Shown here: positions 7,810 through 15,507 of the stretch, piece after piece
How the letters are laid out: every line of letters starts with the position of its first letter
Position numbering within the stretch: the first letter of the stretch is position 1
Source: DASYYE01 sp035946955
GTDB lineage: Bacteria; Actinomycetota; Actinomycetes; Streptosporangiales; Streptosporangiaceae
Length of the DNA stretch: 30,398 nucleotides
Assembly: GCA_035946955.1 (NCBI GenBank)
Contig: DASYYE010000327.1
Span: forward strand, 1-30,398
Reading direction: 5' to 3'
Program-made: the position numbers and the translations under genes
Notes under the pieces: generated by a model
Told to the model about the DNA's origin: nothing
Database searches by the model: none
The model's input: the letters and a program-made list of their open reading frames with translations, nothing else

Positions 7810-7991
7810 GCGCAAAAGATCCCCCGAAATGGACACCGGCCTCCGCCCCGAACTGCTAGGCCCAGCACGACCTTCTGCGGGTGTGAGAGGGGCATTTCCA
7901 TGATCATCAGAGGGCTGCGACTCGTGCCGCGTGGCGCAGGTGGGCCTGGTTGTGGGTTTTCGACAAAGATTGTCCCGTGCCAAAGTACAAA

Positions 7992-8012
7992 CGATCATCG
8001 TGACGATGATCG
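7992..8012. repeat. 21-bp perfect palindrome in the repeat array
   Basis: CGATCATCGT-G-ACGATGATCG, 10-bp arms around one base, at the left end of the array. Immediately beyond it TGTAC-CGCCGC-GTACA (8015-8030) is a second small inverted repeat. Could be a protein-binding site or a cruciform end of a mobile repeat. Confidence 0.6.
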
Positions 8013-8184
8013 ATGTACCGCCGCGTACAAAAGGGTGGCCCGCAGCAAACCCCACAACCCTGTCCACCAAGATCGATGTGCGCTCACGGACAAAGAGTGG
8101 CCCGAAGCAAAACCCACAACCCTGTCCACCAAGATCGATGTGAGCTCACGGACAAAAGTTTCTCCGTATCGGTACATCGATCAT
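8006..8184. repeat. 15-bp terminal inverted repeats bounding the direct repeats
   Basis: ATGATCGATGTACCG at 8006-8020 is repeated perfectly in inverted orientation at 8170-8184, enclosing the two 62-bp direct repeats in a 179-bp unit. The arrangement resembles a small non-autonomous element, although no clear target-site duplication was found. Confidence 0.55.
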
Positions 8185-8439
8185 GGGCTGACGCCCCTGG
8201 CAGGCCCGGTCAGGCCTGAGAATGATCGATGTCCCGTCACAGCCAAAAGTGTGTCCTGCAACAAAAGGGACAACCGGGGATCCATTGACCTGGGCGCCGT
8301 TGCCTGGCCCGTTGCATCCCGTGGCGCCCGGCTGGGATCAGGTCTCGCTTGCCTCATTGGGATTTACCCAGGCATGCTGACCGTACCGATGAGCGCTGTC
8401 CCTCTTGTCGCGGGGAGAGCGGACCTGCGAGGAGGCAGC

Positions 8440-9477
8440 GTGAAGCGCTGGGTGGTTGCGGGGGTTATGGCGCTGGCCGCTGGGAGCGGAATCGTCACGC
8501 CGGGGGTGGCGCGGGCGAGCAGTTCTGCCTGGTACCAGGTCTACCAGTCGACCGCCACCGGGTCCTTCTTCCGGGTCGCCGCGGTCAGCGCGAGCGACAT
8601 ATGGGCGGTGGGTGATACCTACACCGCGGCGGGCCATACGATCTACCAGCCGTTTATCCGGCATTTCAATGGCAGCTCGTGGCAGGCCATCACGATTCCG
8701 GGTGGCTCGGGTTCCACTGCCGACTGGGTGTCGGCGTCGGCGGCGGACAACGTCTGGGTAGGCGGGCTCGCCAACACCTCAGTCGCCACCACCGTGGTGT
8801 ACCAGTGGAACGGTGCCCAATGGGGAAAGATCCCGATGCCCGCGATGACGTACCTGCAGGGCGTCGTCGCGCTCGCCCCGGACAACGTGTGGGCCTTCGG
8901 CACGTCCGGCACCGTCGCTGACGACCTCTTCCACTGGAACGGCTCCAAGTGGCAGGGCTACCTCTCCGATAGCGTCAACTTCGTCCCCCAGGGGATCTCC
9001 GCGTCATCGCCGGATGACGTCTGGGTGTCGGGGTTCGCATTCTCAGGCTCCAAGCACGTGGTAGCCGCCTACCGCTGGGACGGGAGTGCGTGGCACCCGG
9101 TCACCATGCCGCATCCGGTGTTCAACAACGCCGGCCCAGAGGTCACGGCCGTGTCGGGCAACAACATCTGGATCGGCTGGGACGACAACACCACGGCGCA
9201 CGCGCTGCACTGGGGTGGGCGCCAGTGGCACACCGTGACCGCCCCCTACTACGCCAATACCCTCAACATCGCCCCGGACGGGAAAGGCGGCTACTGGTTC
9301 GGCGCGCAGGCAATCTTCGCCGCAGGCACGTGGACGAGCGAGCAGGTGCCCGCGTTCACCGGCGGCTTCGGCGGTGTGGCCCGGATACCGGGCACCACGT
9401 CCTTCCTCCTGACCGCCGGGGTGCAGACGGGCACGCCCGCAACCGAGAAGCCAACGATCTTTCAGTTCGACCTCTAA
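8440..9477 (+). CDS. Secreted beta-propeller-like repeat protein (Cys-free WAVG/WNGxxW type)
   Basis: A 345-residue exported protein. The N-terminus has KR, a hydrophobic core (WVVAGVMALAAGSGIVTPG) and an Ala-x-Ala cleavage site near residue 25-27. The mature part holds about six copies of a blade-like unit, S-x-x-D-x-W-x-x-G followed some 25 residues later by W-x-G-x-x-W (for example ASDIWAVGD, NVWVGG, DDVWVSGF, NNIWIGWDD). This pattern suggests a beta-propeller; no catalytic motif is visible. GTG 8440 is chosen because AGGAGG lies 4 nt upstream and the signal peptide starts there; an ATG at 8374 is in frame. A hairpin directly follows the stop. It resembles the Cys-pair protein at 21911-24187. 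Function unknown, probably cell-surface or secreted binding. Confidence 0.8.
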   Translation: MKRWVVAGVMALAAGSGIVTPGVARASSSAWYQVYQSTATGSFFRVAAVSASDIWAVGDTYTAAGHTIYQPFIRHFNGSSWQAITIPGGSGSTADWVSASAADNVWVGGLANTSVATTVVYQWNGAQWGKIPMPAMTYLQGVVALAPDNVWAFGTSGTVADDLFHWNGSKWQGYLSDSVNFVPQGISASSPDDVWVSGFAFSGSKHVVAAYRWDGSAWHPVTMPHPVFNNAGPEVTAVSGNNIWIGWDDNTTAHALHWGGRQWHTVTAPYYANTLNIAPDGKGGYWFGAQAIFAAGTWTSEQVPAFTGGFGGVARIPGTTSFLLTAGVQTGTPATEKPTIFQFDL

Positions 9478-9508
9478 CAGCGCCCTGCCGCGCCGCGCGG
9501 TGGCGCTG
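9478..9508 (+). terminator. Hairpin terminator after the secreted protein gene
   Basis: Outer arms CAGCGCC/GGCGCTG (9478-9484/9502-9508) and inner arms CCGCGC/GCGCGG form a near-continuous GC stem beginning right at the stop codon. No U-tract. Confidence 0.65.
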
Positions 9509-9599
9509 CGGGTCAGTCATAGCGGACAGCCGAGGACCTGGCCACCGCCCGCGCCTGCGATATGGGCAAACGAACCCGTATGGGCACTCCCGCCGTCAG

Positions 9600-9626
9600 C
9601 CGTGATTCGCATACCGTGATTCGCAT
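9600..9626. repeat. Tandem 13-bp direct repeat upstream of a hydrolase gene
   Basis: CCGTGATTCGCAT occurs at 9600-9612 and 9614-9626 (period 14), 38 bp before the hydrolase start. Tandem half-sites one helical turn plus apart can bind an activator; this is inference. Confidence 0.5.
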
Positions 9627-9664
9627 TATGGTGCATCCACTGGATTCCACAGTAGGCTCCCGGC

Positions 9665-10552
9665 ATGGACAGGAGCAGGCAGGTTGCTGAGGCACCTGAC
9701 GGCCGCACGCTCACCTTTGCGGAGTGGGGGGACCCGGATGGAGTCCCGGTGTTTGCGTTGCACGGGACGCCTGGCTGCCGGCTGAACCGCCACCCCAATG
9801 AGGCGCTCATCCGCTCAGCGGGGGTTCGGATGGTCACCTATGACCGGGCCGGGTATGGCGGCTCGGACCGGCACCGCGGCAGGGCCGTCGCCGACGACGT
9901 CGGGGACGTCGCCGCGATCGCTGACAGTCTCGGTATCGGGGCCTTCTCGGTATTTGGTGGCTCCGGTGGTGGCCCGCATGCCCTCGCCGCTGCTGCCTTG
10001 CTGGGCGACCGGGTCATCCGGGCCGGGTGTGTCGTGGGAGTAGCGCCTTATGACGTCCTCGGGGAGGAATGGTTCACCGGGATGGACCCGGAGAACGTCA
10101 AGGAATTCGGGTGGGCGCTGGAGGGTGAGGAACGCCTGGTCTCCGAGTTGGAGCGGCTTGACCAGCAACTTCGCCAGCAGGTAGCGGCTGATCCGGCCAC
10201 CATGCTCGGCAATTACGAGTTGTCGGAGGCGGATAGGAAGGTGCTGGCCCGCGAGGACCTGGCTGAGACCTTGCGGGAAGCAACCCTGGAACAGACGCGC
10301 AACGGAGTGTGGGGCTGGGTCGACGATGACCTCGCCTTCATGTCGCCCTGGGGTTTCGACCCAGCCGCGATCACCGTGCCAACCCAGATTCGTTACGGAA
10401 CCTCCGACGTCCTGGTCCCTGCTCACCACGGCGAATGGCTGGCCCGGACGGTGCCGGGCGCGGTGGTGAGGGTGAACACACTCGGGCACCTGGGAGACCC
10501 AGACGCTGACCTGGTCGAGCGCCTTGGGTGGCTGACCGGCTCAAGCACCTGA
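9665..10552 (+). CDS. Alpha/beta-fold hydrolase
   Basis: A 295-residue soluble enzyme. The oxyanion-hole motif HGTPG is at residues 33-37, the nucleophile elbow GGSGGG carries Ser100, the acid is in GTSDVLVP and the catalytic His is in NTLGHLG near the C-terminus. All parts of the triad appear intact and the length is normal. Substrate unknown: esterase, epoxide or haloalkane-type hydrolases share this layout. ATG 9665 has AGG about 8 nt upstream. A tandem 14-bp repeat lies in its promoter region. Its 3' end overlaps the convergent hydrolase gene by 12 bp. Confidence 0.88.
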   Translation: MDRSRQVAEAPDGRTLTFAEWGDPDGVPVFALHGTPGCRLNRHPNEALIRSAGVRMVTYDRAGYGGSDRHRGRAVADDVGDVAAIADSLGIGAFSVFGGSGGGPHALAAAALLGDRVIRAGCVVGVAPYDVLGEEWFTGMDPENVKEFGWALEGEERLVSELERLDQQLRQQVAADPATMLGNYELSEADRKVLAREDLAETLREATLEQTRNGVWGWVDDDLAFMSPWGFDPAAITVPTQIRYGTSDVLVPAHHGEWLARTVPGAVVRVNTLGHLGDPDADLVERLGWLTGSST

Positions 10553-11332
10553 CGAGGGAGAGAACCTGGCGAGGAACCGCTCGATCGGGGGGAGACTCAG
10601 GTCGGTCCGCCAGAACGCCTGCAGATGGCCCATTCCATGCAGCGCGACCGCGAGGCCGTCGGGCACCGTGTTGGCCGCCCTCTGGCCGAGGGCCCACCAG
10701 TCCTGCTCGTCGTCGCCGACCCCGAGCAGGAACAGCGTCGGCACTGCCATCCGCGTGGCGTCCGGCCAGAACGGTGCAGCGGTGGCGAACGTTTCGTAGG
10801 CGCCCGCGAACGTCGCCGCGTCGGTGGCGCACAAGTGGTCCAGCAGCCACGCTGGCGGCGGTTGTGACTCGCTGGCCGCCATCTTCTCGATGACGGCCCG
10901 GGTGCCATCAGCCATCACCTTGTCCGCGTCAGCGCGCAGGCCCGCCGGATCCTCCTCGGCGTCGGGCACCGAGTCGAGCGCAACCAGGCCGGCGAGGCGC
11001 CCGGGGTGCGCCGCGGCCAGGGCATAGCCGATCTGCGCCCCCTGGGAGTAACCGACCATCACGGCACGCTCGACCCCCGCGTCGTCCAGCACCGCGACCA
11101 CGTCCTCGACGTAGCAGCGCATGTGGTGGCCTGCCATGTCCGGCGGCGACTGGCTGCGGCCATGCCCGCGGTGGTCGAACAGGATGTGCCGGTAGCCCGG
11201 CAGGGCCGCGATATACCCGGCCTGCTCCCACATGGTTGAGTCACCGCAGCCACCAGTGTGCCACAACACCGGCAGCCCGTCACCAGACTCGGTGTAGAAC
11301 AGGCGGAGCCCGCCACTGTCCACGTACGGCAT
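10541..11332 (-). CDS. Alpha/beta-fold hydrolase
   Basis: A 263-residue enzyme with nucleophile elbow GYSQGA (Ser96), the strand motif HILFDHRGHGRS typical of the family, an acid in the GVGDDEQD region and His in HGMGHLQAF. The triad is intact. ATG 11332 is chosen over an in-frame TTG at 11344 because GGGGG lies 5 nt upstream. It is divergent from the APH-like gene (66 bp between starts) and convergent with the previous hydrolase. It is not closely similar to the hydrolases at 9665 or 17448, so these are three independent members of the superfamily. Substrate unknown. Confidence 0.87.
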   Translation of the reverse strand: MPYVDSGGLRLFYTESGDGLPVLWHTGGCGDSTMWEQAGYIAALPGYRHILFDHRGHGRSQSPPDMAGHHMRCYVEDVVAVLDDAGVERAVMVGYSQGAQIGYALAAAHPGRLAGLVALDSVPDAEEDPAGLRADADKVMADGTRAVIEKMAASESQPPPAWLLDHLCATDAATFAGAYETFATAAPFWPDATRMAVPTLFLLGVGDDEQDWWALGQRAANTVPDGLAVALHGMGHLQAFWRTDLSLPPIERFLARFSPSSGA

Positions 11333-11398
11333 TACCGCCCCCAATCAGCCGGTCGGCCCATTGTGCCGCGACGCTCCCTGTAGCTCAAGGAGATGATC

Positions 11399-12025
11399 AT
11401 GTCCAGGGCGCTGTCCACCCAAGCAGCGTGTGACCTGGCCGCCCGGATGCTCGGGCAGGCCGTGGATGACGCGGTCGAGGTGCCAGCGTTCGCGGGCAGC
11501 CAGGTGTTCCGCATCGCGGGCCATGGGCTGGTGGCGTTCTTGAAGCTGGCCGATGCTGACGACCTGCGGCGTGAGGTCGCCGTGATCGAGCTGCTTGGCC
11601 CGCGTGGCGTGCCGGTCCCCGTGGTCGAGGCCGCGGACCCGGCCGGCGCGACGCACGGGATCCCGTGCGTCCTCGGCGACTTCCATCCCCGCCACGTCTA
11701 CGCGGACTGCGGCCGGGTCACGGCGTTCATCGGCTGGGGCGATGCTACCGTCGGCGACCCCCGCTGCGACCTGGCCCGCATCTTTCACTCCGCGGTCATG
11801 GAGCACGGCTTTGGTTACGGGCTTGCCGTCATGGACCGCTTCCTGGACGGCTACGGCGATGCCCCATGGCTCCGGACGGACCCCACCCAGGTGCTCATGG
11901 TCTACACGGTCGTGTTCATCCTCTGGTCCATGCATGGCGAGTTCGCCGCGGGCACCCCCTGGCCGCCCTGGTGGCCCGCCCAGCGCGCAGCCCTGCAGCT
12001 CATCCTCGACGAGCTCGCCTACTGA
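11399..12025 (+). pseudogene. Aminoglycoside phosphotransferase (APH)-like gene with internal deletion
   Basis: Encodes 208 residues in one frame, against about 280-300 for the family. The N-lobe is recognisable up to THGIPC (residue 90), with Lys49 and Glu59 at the usual ATP-binding positions. The next residues are already the Brenner loop LGDFHPRHVY (92-101), so the stretch between the hinge and the catalytic loop, roughly 80-100 residues, is missing. The catalytic His-Gly-Asp has become Leu-Gly-Asp, and the metal-binding Asp of the usual IDW is Gly112 (FIGW). The rest, DATVGDPRCDLARIFHS and the C-terminal helices, looks normal. Start 11399 is fixed by AAGGAG 6 nt upstream. A translated but catalytically dead protein is possible. 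Confidence 0.7.
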
Positions 12026-12080
12026 TCCCGTTCGGCGCCTGTGCCGTCATGCCGCCCACTGGCAGGGCACCGGGGGAGCT

Positions 12081-12698
12081 CTACCGGGCGGGCAGGTGTG
12101 CGATCACGGCGTCAAAGAGGTCCGTGCCGGTCCGCTCGGTGCGGGGGGTGAGGGTGCCGAGGCCGTGGAGCCCGGTAGCTGGGAGCTCCCAGCGGACCCG
12201 GTGTGGGTCGAGTTCGCTGATCGCCTGGTACCAGTCCCGGAGCGGGGCAGCGAGCTGCCGGTGGAGGTCAAAGTTCCGGCGCCGCCTGGTCAGGTCGCCG
12301 TCGCGGCGGGCAGCCAGGGTGGCCTGGTCTGGGATGGCGACGAGGACCAGGTCGGCGAGGCCGAGCTGATGCTCGGTGAAGAGCTGGCGGGTGGCGGCCA
12401 GTTCAGCGTGCCAGGCAACGGTCGTGGCGTGGCCGGTCTGCCAGAGGGACCAGGTGTAGTGCAGCTTGAACGGGGCGGTGTCGCAGACCGCGATGTGGTG
12501 GCGTTGTTCGGTGTGGCACGCCGCGGCCCACCGGGCAGCGCTGACCTGCGCCCAGTGCGCCGCCGCCCCGGTGGGGTGGAGGTCGCGGTCAGGGCCCGGG
12601 CTGGGCCTGCCCTCGCCGACCACGGTGCGCTCGTGGCAGTGCGCTGCGACCCAGGTGGTCTTGCCGACCGCGCTGGGGCCGTCCACCACGATGATCAT
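12081..12698 (-). CDS. P-loop NTPase/kinase of unknown substrate
   Basis: A 205-residue soluble protein beginning MIIVVDGPSAVGKTT, with the P-loop at residues 7-14 directly after the first strand, as in small-molecule and nucleotide kinases. Later segments (AVCDTAPFKLHYTW; LVLVAIPDQATLAARRDGD; LTRRRRNFDL) match a Walker B-like strand and an Arg-rich LID. ATG 12698 has no ribosome site; upstream reading in the same frame lacks family features. The remnant hydrolase ends 25 bp upstream on the same strand, so it may belong to the damaged ABC operon. Substrate unknown. Confidence 0.75.
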   Translation of the reverse strand: MIIVVDGPSAVGKTTWVAAHCHERTVVGEGRPSPGPDRDLHPTGAAAHWAQVSAARWAAACHTEQRHHIAVCDTAPFKLHYTWSLWQTGHATTVAWHAELAATRQLFTEHQLGLADLVLVAIPDQATLAARRDGDLTRRRRNFDLHRQLAAPLRDWYQAISELDPHRVRWELPATGLHGLGTLTPRTERTGTDLFDAVIAHLPAR

Positions 12699-12723
12699 GT
12701 AGACCAGGCATGGCCGTCGCTGG

Positions 12724-12840
12724 TCACTGGCGGGCGCCGTTGACCCAGGCCGCGACGTCGGCGACGACGCTTGAGTCCATCCGGCCAAGCTGCGCCATCT
12801 CAATGACGGCCAGGGCCGATTCGGCCGGCGTGGTCTCCAT
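12724..12840 (-). pseudogene. Remnant of an alpha/beta hydrolase (N- and C-terminal ends joined)
   Basis: A 38-residue reading frame with a proper ribosome site (AGGAA, 5 nt before ATG 12840). Its first 20 residues (METTPAESALAVIEMAQLGR) resemble the N-terminal helix of hydrolases carrying a DUF3887-type lead domain, and the last 18 (MDSSVVADVAAWVNGARQ) resemble the terminal helix of dienelactone-hydrolase-like proteins. I read it as the two ends of a gene of about 400 codons after an internal deletion. A genuine micro-protein is the alternative. An earlier in-frame ATG (12879) overlaps the permease remnant stop as ATGA. Confidence 0.5.
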
Positions 12841-12875
12841 GGGTTCCTGCCGATCTGGTGTCGTTGGCCTGGGCG

Positions 12876-12969
12876 TCATACGTCGCGACGGGTGACCACG
12901 GCGGTGGCGACCAGCAGTGCCGCGGCTGGCCAGGCGATGAGCACCAGCATGGACAACCCGGGGGAGAGC
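12876..12969 (-). pseudogene. C-terminal remnant of an ABC-2 permease
   Basis: In a frame different from the ATPase, about 29 residues read LSPGLSMLVLIAWPAAALLV and on to TRRDV before TGA (12878-12876): one last membrane helix plus an Arg-rich tail, the usual end of ABC-2 permeases. No earlier part of the permease exists; the ATPase coding sequence joins directly at about 12970. Confidence 0.6.
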
Positions 12970-13719
12970 AGGCTCGTCGAAGATCAGCGCAGGAGGGTCT
13001 GCCAGCAGCGCGGCGGCGATGCCGAGGCGCTGTTTCATGCCCAGCGAGAACTCCCTGATCCGCCGGCCCGCCACGGCCTCCAGCCCGGTGAGTTCGAGCG
13101 CCTGGGTGACCCGTTCCCGGCGGATCCCATTGCTGCGTGCGAGGGACAGCAGGTGCGACCAGGCGGTGCGCCCGCCGTGCACGGCCGTCGCGTCGAGCAG
13201 CGAGCCGGCCTCATGCAGTGGGCGGACGATCTCCTGGTAACGGCGCCCGCCGACCAGTGCGGTGCCCGAGGTGGGCGCGTCCAGGCCAAGGATCACCCGC
13301 ATCGTCGTCGTCTTCCCGGCGCCATTGGGCCCGAGGAACCCGGTCACATGCCCGGGACGCACCGCGAAGCTCAGGCCGTCTACCGCGGTGACGGCGCCGA
13401 AGCGCTTGGTGAGCTGGTCGACCTCGATCACGACCGGGCTGGCTGTGCCGCGGCGCGGGACGTATGACCCGCCTGTGACCATGACTGGCTTGTCCGGGTA
13501 GGTGTCCGGCAGGCTGCCCGGCGCTCCCCGGACCTTCCCAGCCGCCAGGTAGACCAGGCCGCCCCACGGGACCGAGATGCAGATCACCAGGGCCCAGGCC
13601 CACTTGGGCATGTAGCGCACTTTCGCCCGGGCCAGGTCGGCCAGGCAGACAACGACGAACGCGACCGCCAGGACGAGGATGACGACCACCACGGCAGGTC
13701 CCAGTGGGTGGGCCCTCAT
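12970..13719 (-). pseudogene. Truncated ABC transporter ATPase with N-terminal PLDc_N-like membrane segment
   Basis: Residues 1-63 form two hydrophobic helices with the pattern of PLDNc-type membrane proteins (KVRYMPKWAWALVI, then WGGLVYLAAGKV). From about residue 97, a possible separate GTG start at 13431, an ABC ATPase follows: Walker A GPNGAGKTT, signature FSLGMKQR, Walker B ALIFDEP (to residue 250). Immediately after DEP the expected NGLD D-loop, H-loop and C-terminus are absent. The frame continues nonsensically through the permease remnant to the stop at 12724, giving a 331-residue fused reading frame. Without the H-loop it cannot be a working ATPase. The operon is divergent from a histidine kinase/response regulator pair, which probably once controlled it. 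The membrane segment may still be made. Confidence 0.8.
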
Positions 13720-13778
13720 GCCTCGCCTCCCCGCGGCGCATCATGCAACGCTCACAACATTATGGACACCGACGTGTC

Positions 13779-13822
13779 CCAGCCCCGGCTCGCCAACGCC
13801 CCAGCCCCGGCTCGCCAACGCC
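13779..13822. repeat. Tandem 22-bp direct repeat
   Basis: Two perfect contiguous copies of a 22-bp unit (13779-13800, 13801-13822) beginning CCAGCCCCGG, with the first bases of a third copy. It lies between the divergent ABC remnant and the histidine kinase gene. Either a replication-slippage repeat or paired regulator sites. Confidence 0.7.
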
Positions 13823-13962
13823 CCAGCCGGTGGCCGCCGCCGCCGAATGGTCTACACGGTCTTCCTGCCTGCCCCAGATCAAGCCGCGTCACGCGACGGA
13901 GGTAGCCCAGGTACCTAGTTGGAGGGATACGCCGCCGGGGTGCACGGAGGTAGCGTGCGGGT

Positions 13963-15507
13963 GTGCTGGACCAGGTGCGACGCAGGGCATGGGGGCTAAC
14001 GGGCCGGCTGGTCGCCTCCTACATTCTCGTCACGCTCGCCGTGGTGGTGCTGGTCGAAGCGCTCGTACTCGGCTACGAGGCACCCCAGCTGGTGAACGAC
14101 ACCCAGCTGCAGGCCCAGGTGAGCGCCACCGCGCAGGCCTACGGCCAGCAACTCACCCAGCGTTATCCCAATGGCGTGCCAGCCGGGACCGTGCTCGGCG
14201 ACCCCGTCCTTCCTGGAAAGGAGGCGGAGGCCCCGCCGAACCCATACGGCAGCACGCTGACGGTCCCGGCGATCACCGGCCCGGTCCGCAGCCACCAGGC
14301 GGTCATCGCGGTCGTGGTGATCGCCGCCGACGGAACGGTCGCCGCGTCCTCCGCACCATCGCGGTACCCGCCAGGACGGCCCGCGGCCAGCGAGCTCCCC
14401 GCTGCGGCGGTCACCGCGGACGACCACATCGGCAGGCCCGGTGGTATCGGCAAGCCCAGTGACATCCCGCCCGGCGGCATCGGGTCCACGCCGTACGGCA
14501 GCGTGTACTGGTGGATCTGGCCGACGGGCCGGGCCGGCACCCGGCTGCGGGCGAGCGCGCCGGGACCGGTCGCCGCCGTCTACGTCCAGGCACCATGGTC
14601 GAGCGGGTTCATCAACCCCATCCGCGTCTGGGACGAGCTGGGCCAGCAGTCCGGCACCGGCGTGCTGCGGTCGGGTGCCTACGCACTGCTCTTCGCCATC
14701 GTGCCGGTCGGCGTGCTGTTCGGCCTGCTGGCCTCACGCCGCCTCGTCCGCCGGATACGCCGCCTGGAACAAGCCACCCTCGCGGTCGCTGACGGCGACT
14801 ACACCGTCACTCTGGCCGAGTCCGGCCGGGACGAGGTCGGCCGGCTGGAGGCGAACTTCACCACCATGACCCGCCAGCTCGGATCCGCACTGGCCGCCGA
14901 ACGGCAGCGCGCCACCGGCGACGCCCGCGCCACGGAACGGGCACGGATCGCGCGGGAGGTCCACGACACGATCTCCCAGCACCTGTTCGGCCTGCGGATG
15001 ATCGCCGCCGGGATGCGCCGCGCAGACCCAGGCAATCAGCAGGTGCAAGCGGTCGAGCGCATCAGCGAGGAGGCACTGCGCGACATGCAGGCGCTGCTGA
15101 TCGAGCTGCGCCCGGCCAGTCTGGACGGTGCCGGGCTCGCCCCGGCCCTGCAGGAGGTCTGTGCGGCCTACCACCACCGGCTCGGCGTCACCGTCGACGC
15201 GAACCTGGACGACGTCACCGTCCCCGCGCCTGTCGAGCACGCCCTGCTGCGCATCACCCAGGAGGCATGCACAAACGCCATCCGGCACGGCAACGCCCGT
15301 CGGCTTGCCGTGTCCCTGACCCACCAGGACGGGCAGGTCGAGCTTGCCGTCCGCGACACCGGCACCGGCTTCGACCCGGCCGCACCGCACGCCGGCTCCG
15401 GGCTGGCCCACATCCGTGACCGGGTCGCCGAACTCGGCGGCACCCTGGACATCGACAGCGCCCCCGGGCGCGGCGCAACGCTGACCGTCCGGGTGCCGGT
15501 GCCGTGA
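13963..15507 (+). CDS. Sensor histidine kinase, NarL/DesK-type (HisKA_3)
   Basis: A 514-residue membrane kinase. TM1 is at about 16-38, an extracytoplasmic sensor region at 40-236, TM2 at 238-257, HAMP at 258-310, and the HisKA_3 dimerisation box REVHDTISQHL with phospho-acceptor His334. The C-terminal HATPase domain keeps the N box (EACTNAIRHG) and G boxes (DTGTGFD, GSGLAHI). The sensor region is Gly/Pro-rich. The stop overlaps the response-regulator start by GTGA, so they are coupled. The start GTG at 13963 is imperfect: GGAGG lies 12 nt upstream, and GTG 13975 is possible. It is divergent from the broken ABC operon, its probable former target. Confidence 0.9.
   Translation: MLDQVRRRAWGLTGRLVASYILVTLAVVVLVEALVLGYEAPQLVNDTQLQAQVSATAQAYGQQLTQRYPNGVPAGTVLGDPVLPGKEAEAPPNPYGSTLTVPAITGPVRSHQAVIAVVVIAADGTVAASSAPSRYPPGRPAASELPAAAVTADDHIGRPGGIGKPSDIPPGGIGSTPYGSVYWWIWPTGRAGTRLRASAPGPVAAVYVQAPWSSGFINPIRVWDELGQQSGTGVLRSGAYALLFAIVPVGVLFGLLASRRLVRRIRRLEQATLAVADGDYTVTLAESGRDEVGRLEANFTTMTRQLGSALAAERQRATGDARATERARIAREVHDTISQHLFGLRMIAAGMRRADPGNQQVQAVERISEEALRDMQALLIELRPASLDGAGLAPALQEVCAAYHHRLGVTVDANLDDVTVPAPVEHALLRITQEACTNAIRHGNARRLAVSLTHQDGQVELAVRDTGTGFDPAAPHAGSGLAHIRDRVAELGGTLDIDSAPGRGATLTVRVPVP

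Larger units (their letters stand above)
7946..8271. repeat. Degenerate 62-bp repeat array in the 630-bp gap 7810-8439
   Basis: The gap between the kinase and the secreted-protein gene is filled with related units. Two well-matched copies stand in tandem (8036-8097 and 8098-8159, period 62, about 90% identical). A weaker copy precedes them (7971-8035), and another lies at 8223-8271. Shared landmarks are GATCGATGT, TCACGGACAAAAG and AGCAAAACCCACAACC. An inverted fragment of the last landmark occurs at 7948-7962. No protein of recognisable family is encoded on either strand. The remaining parts (7810-7945 and 8272-8429) show nothing I can name. Confidence 0.75.

Noticed and set aside
7995..8177. 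Minus-strand 60-codon frame across the 62-bp repeats
   Set aside because: The repeat period (62) is not a multiple of three, so frames shift between units, and no ribosome site or family likeness is seen.
7971..8271. Possible CRISPR array
   Set aside because: Units are contiguous 62-bp repeats without unique spacers, they are degenerate, and no cas genes are present.
8374..8439. Upstream start for the secreted propeller gene
   Set aside because: ATG 8374 would put 22 residues before the signal peptide and has no ribosome site, whereas GTG 8440 has AGGAGG.
12724..13719. A single intact 331-residue ABC ATPase
   Set aside because: The part after Walker B has no D-loop or H-loop and translates permease sequence in the wrong frame.
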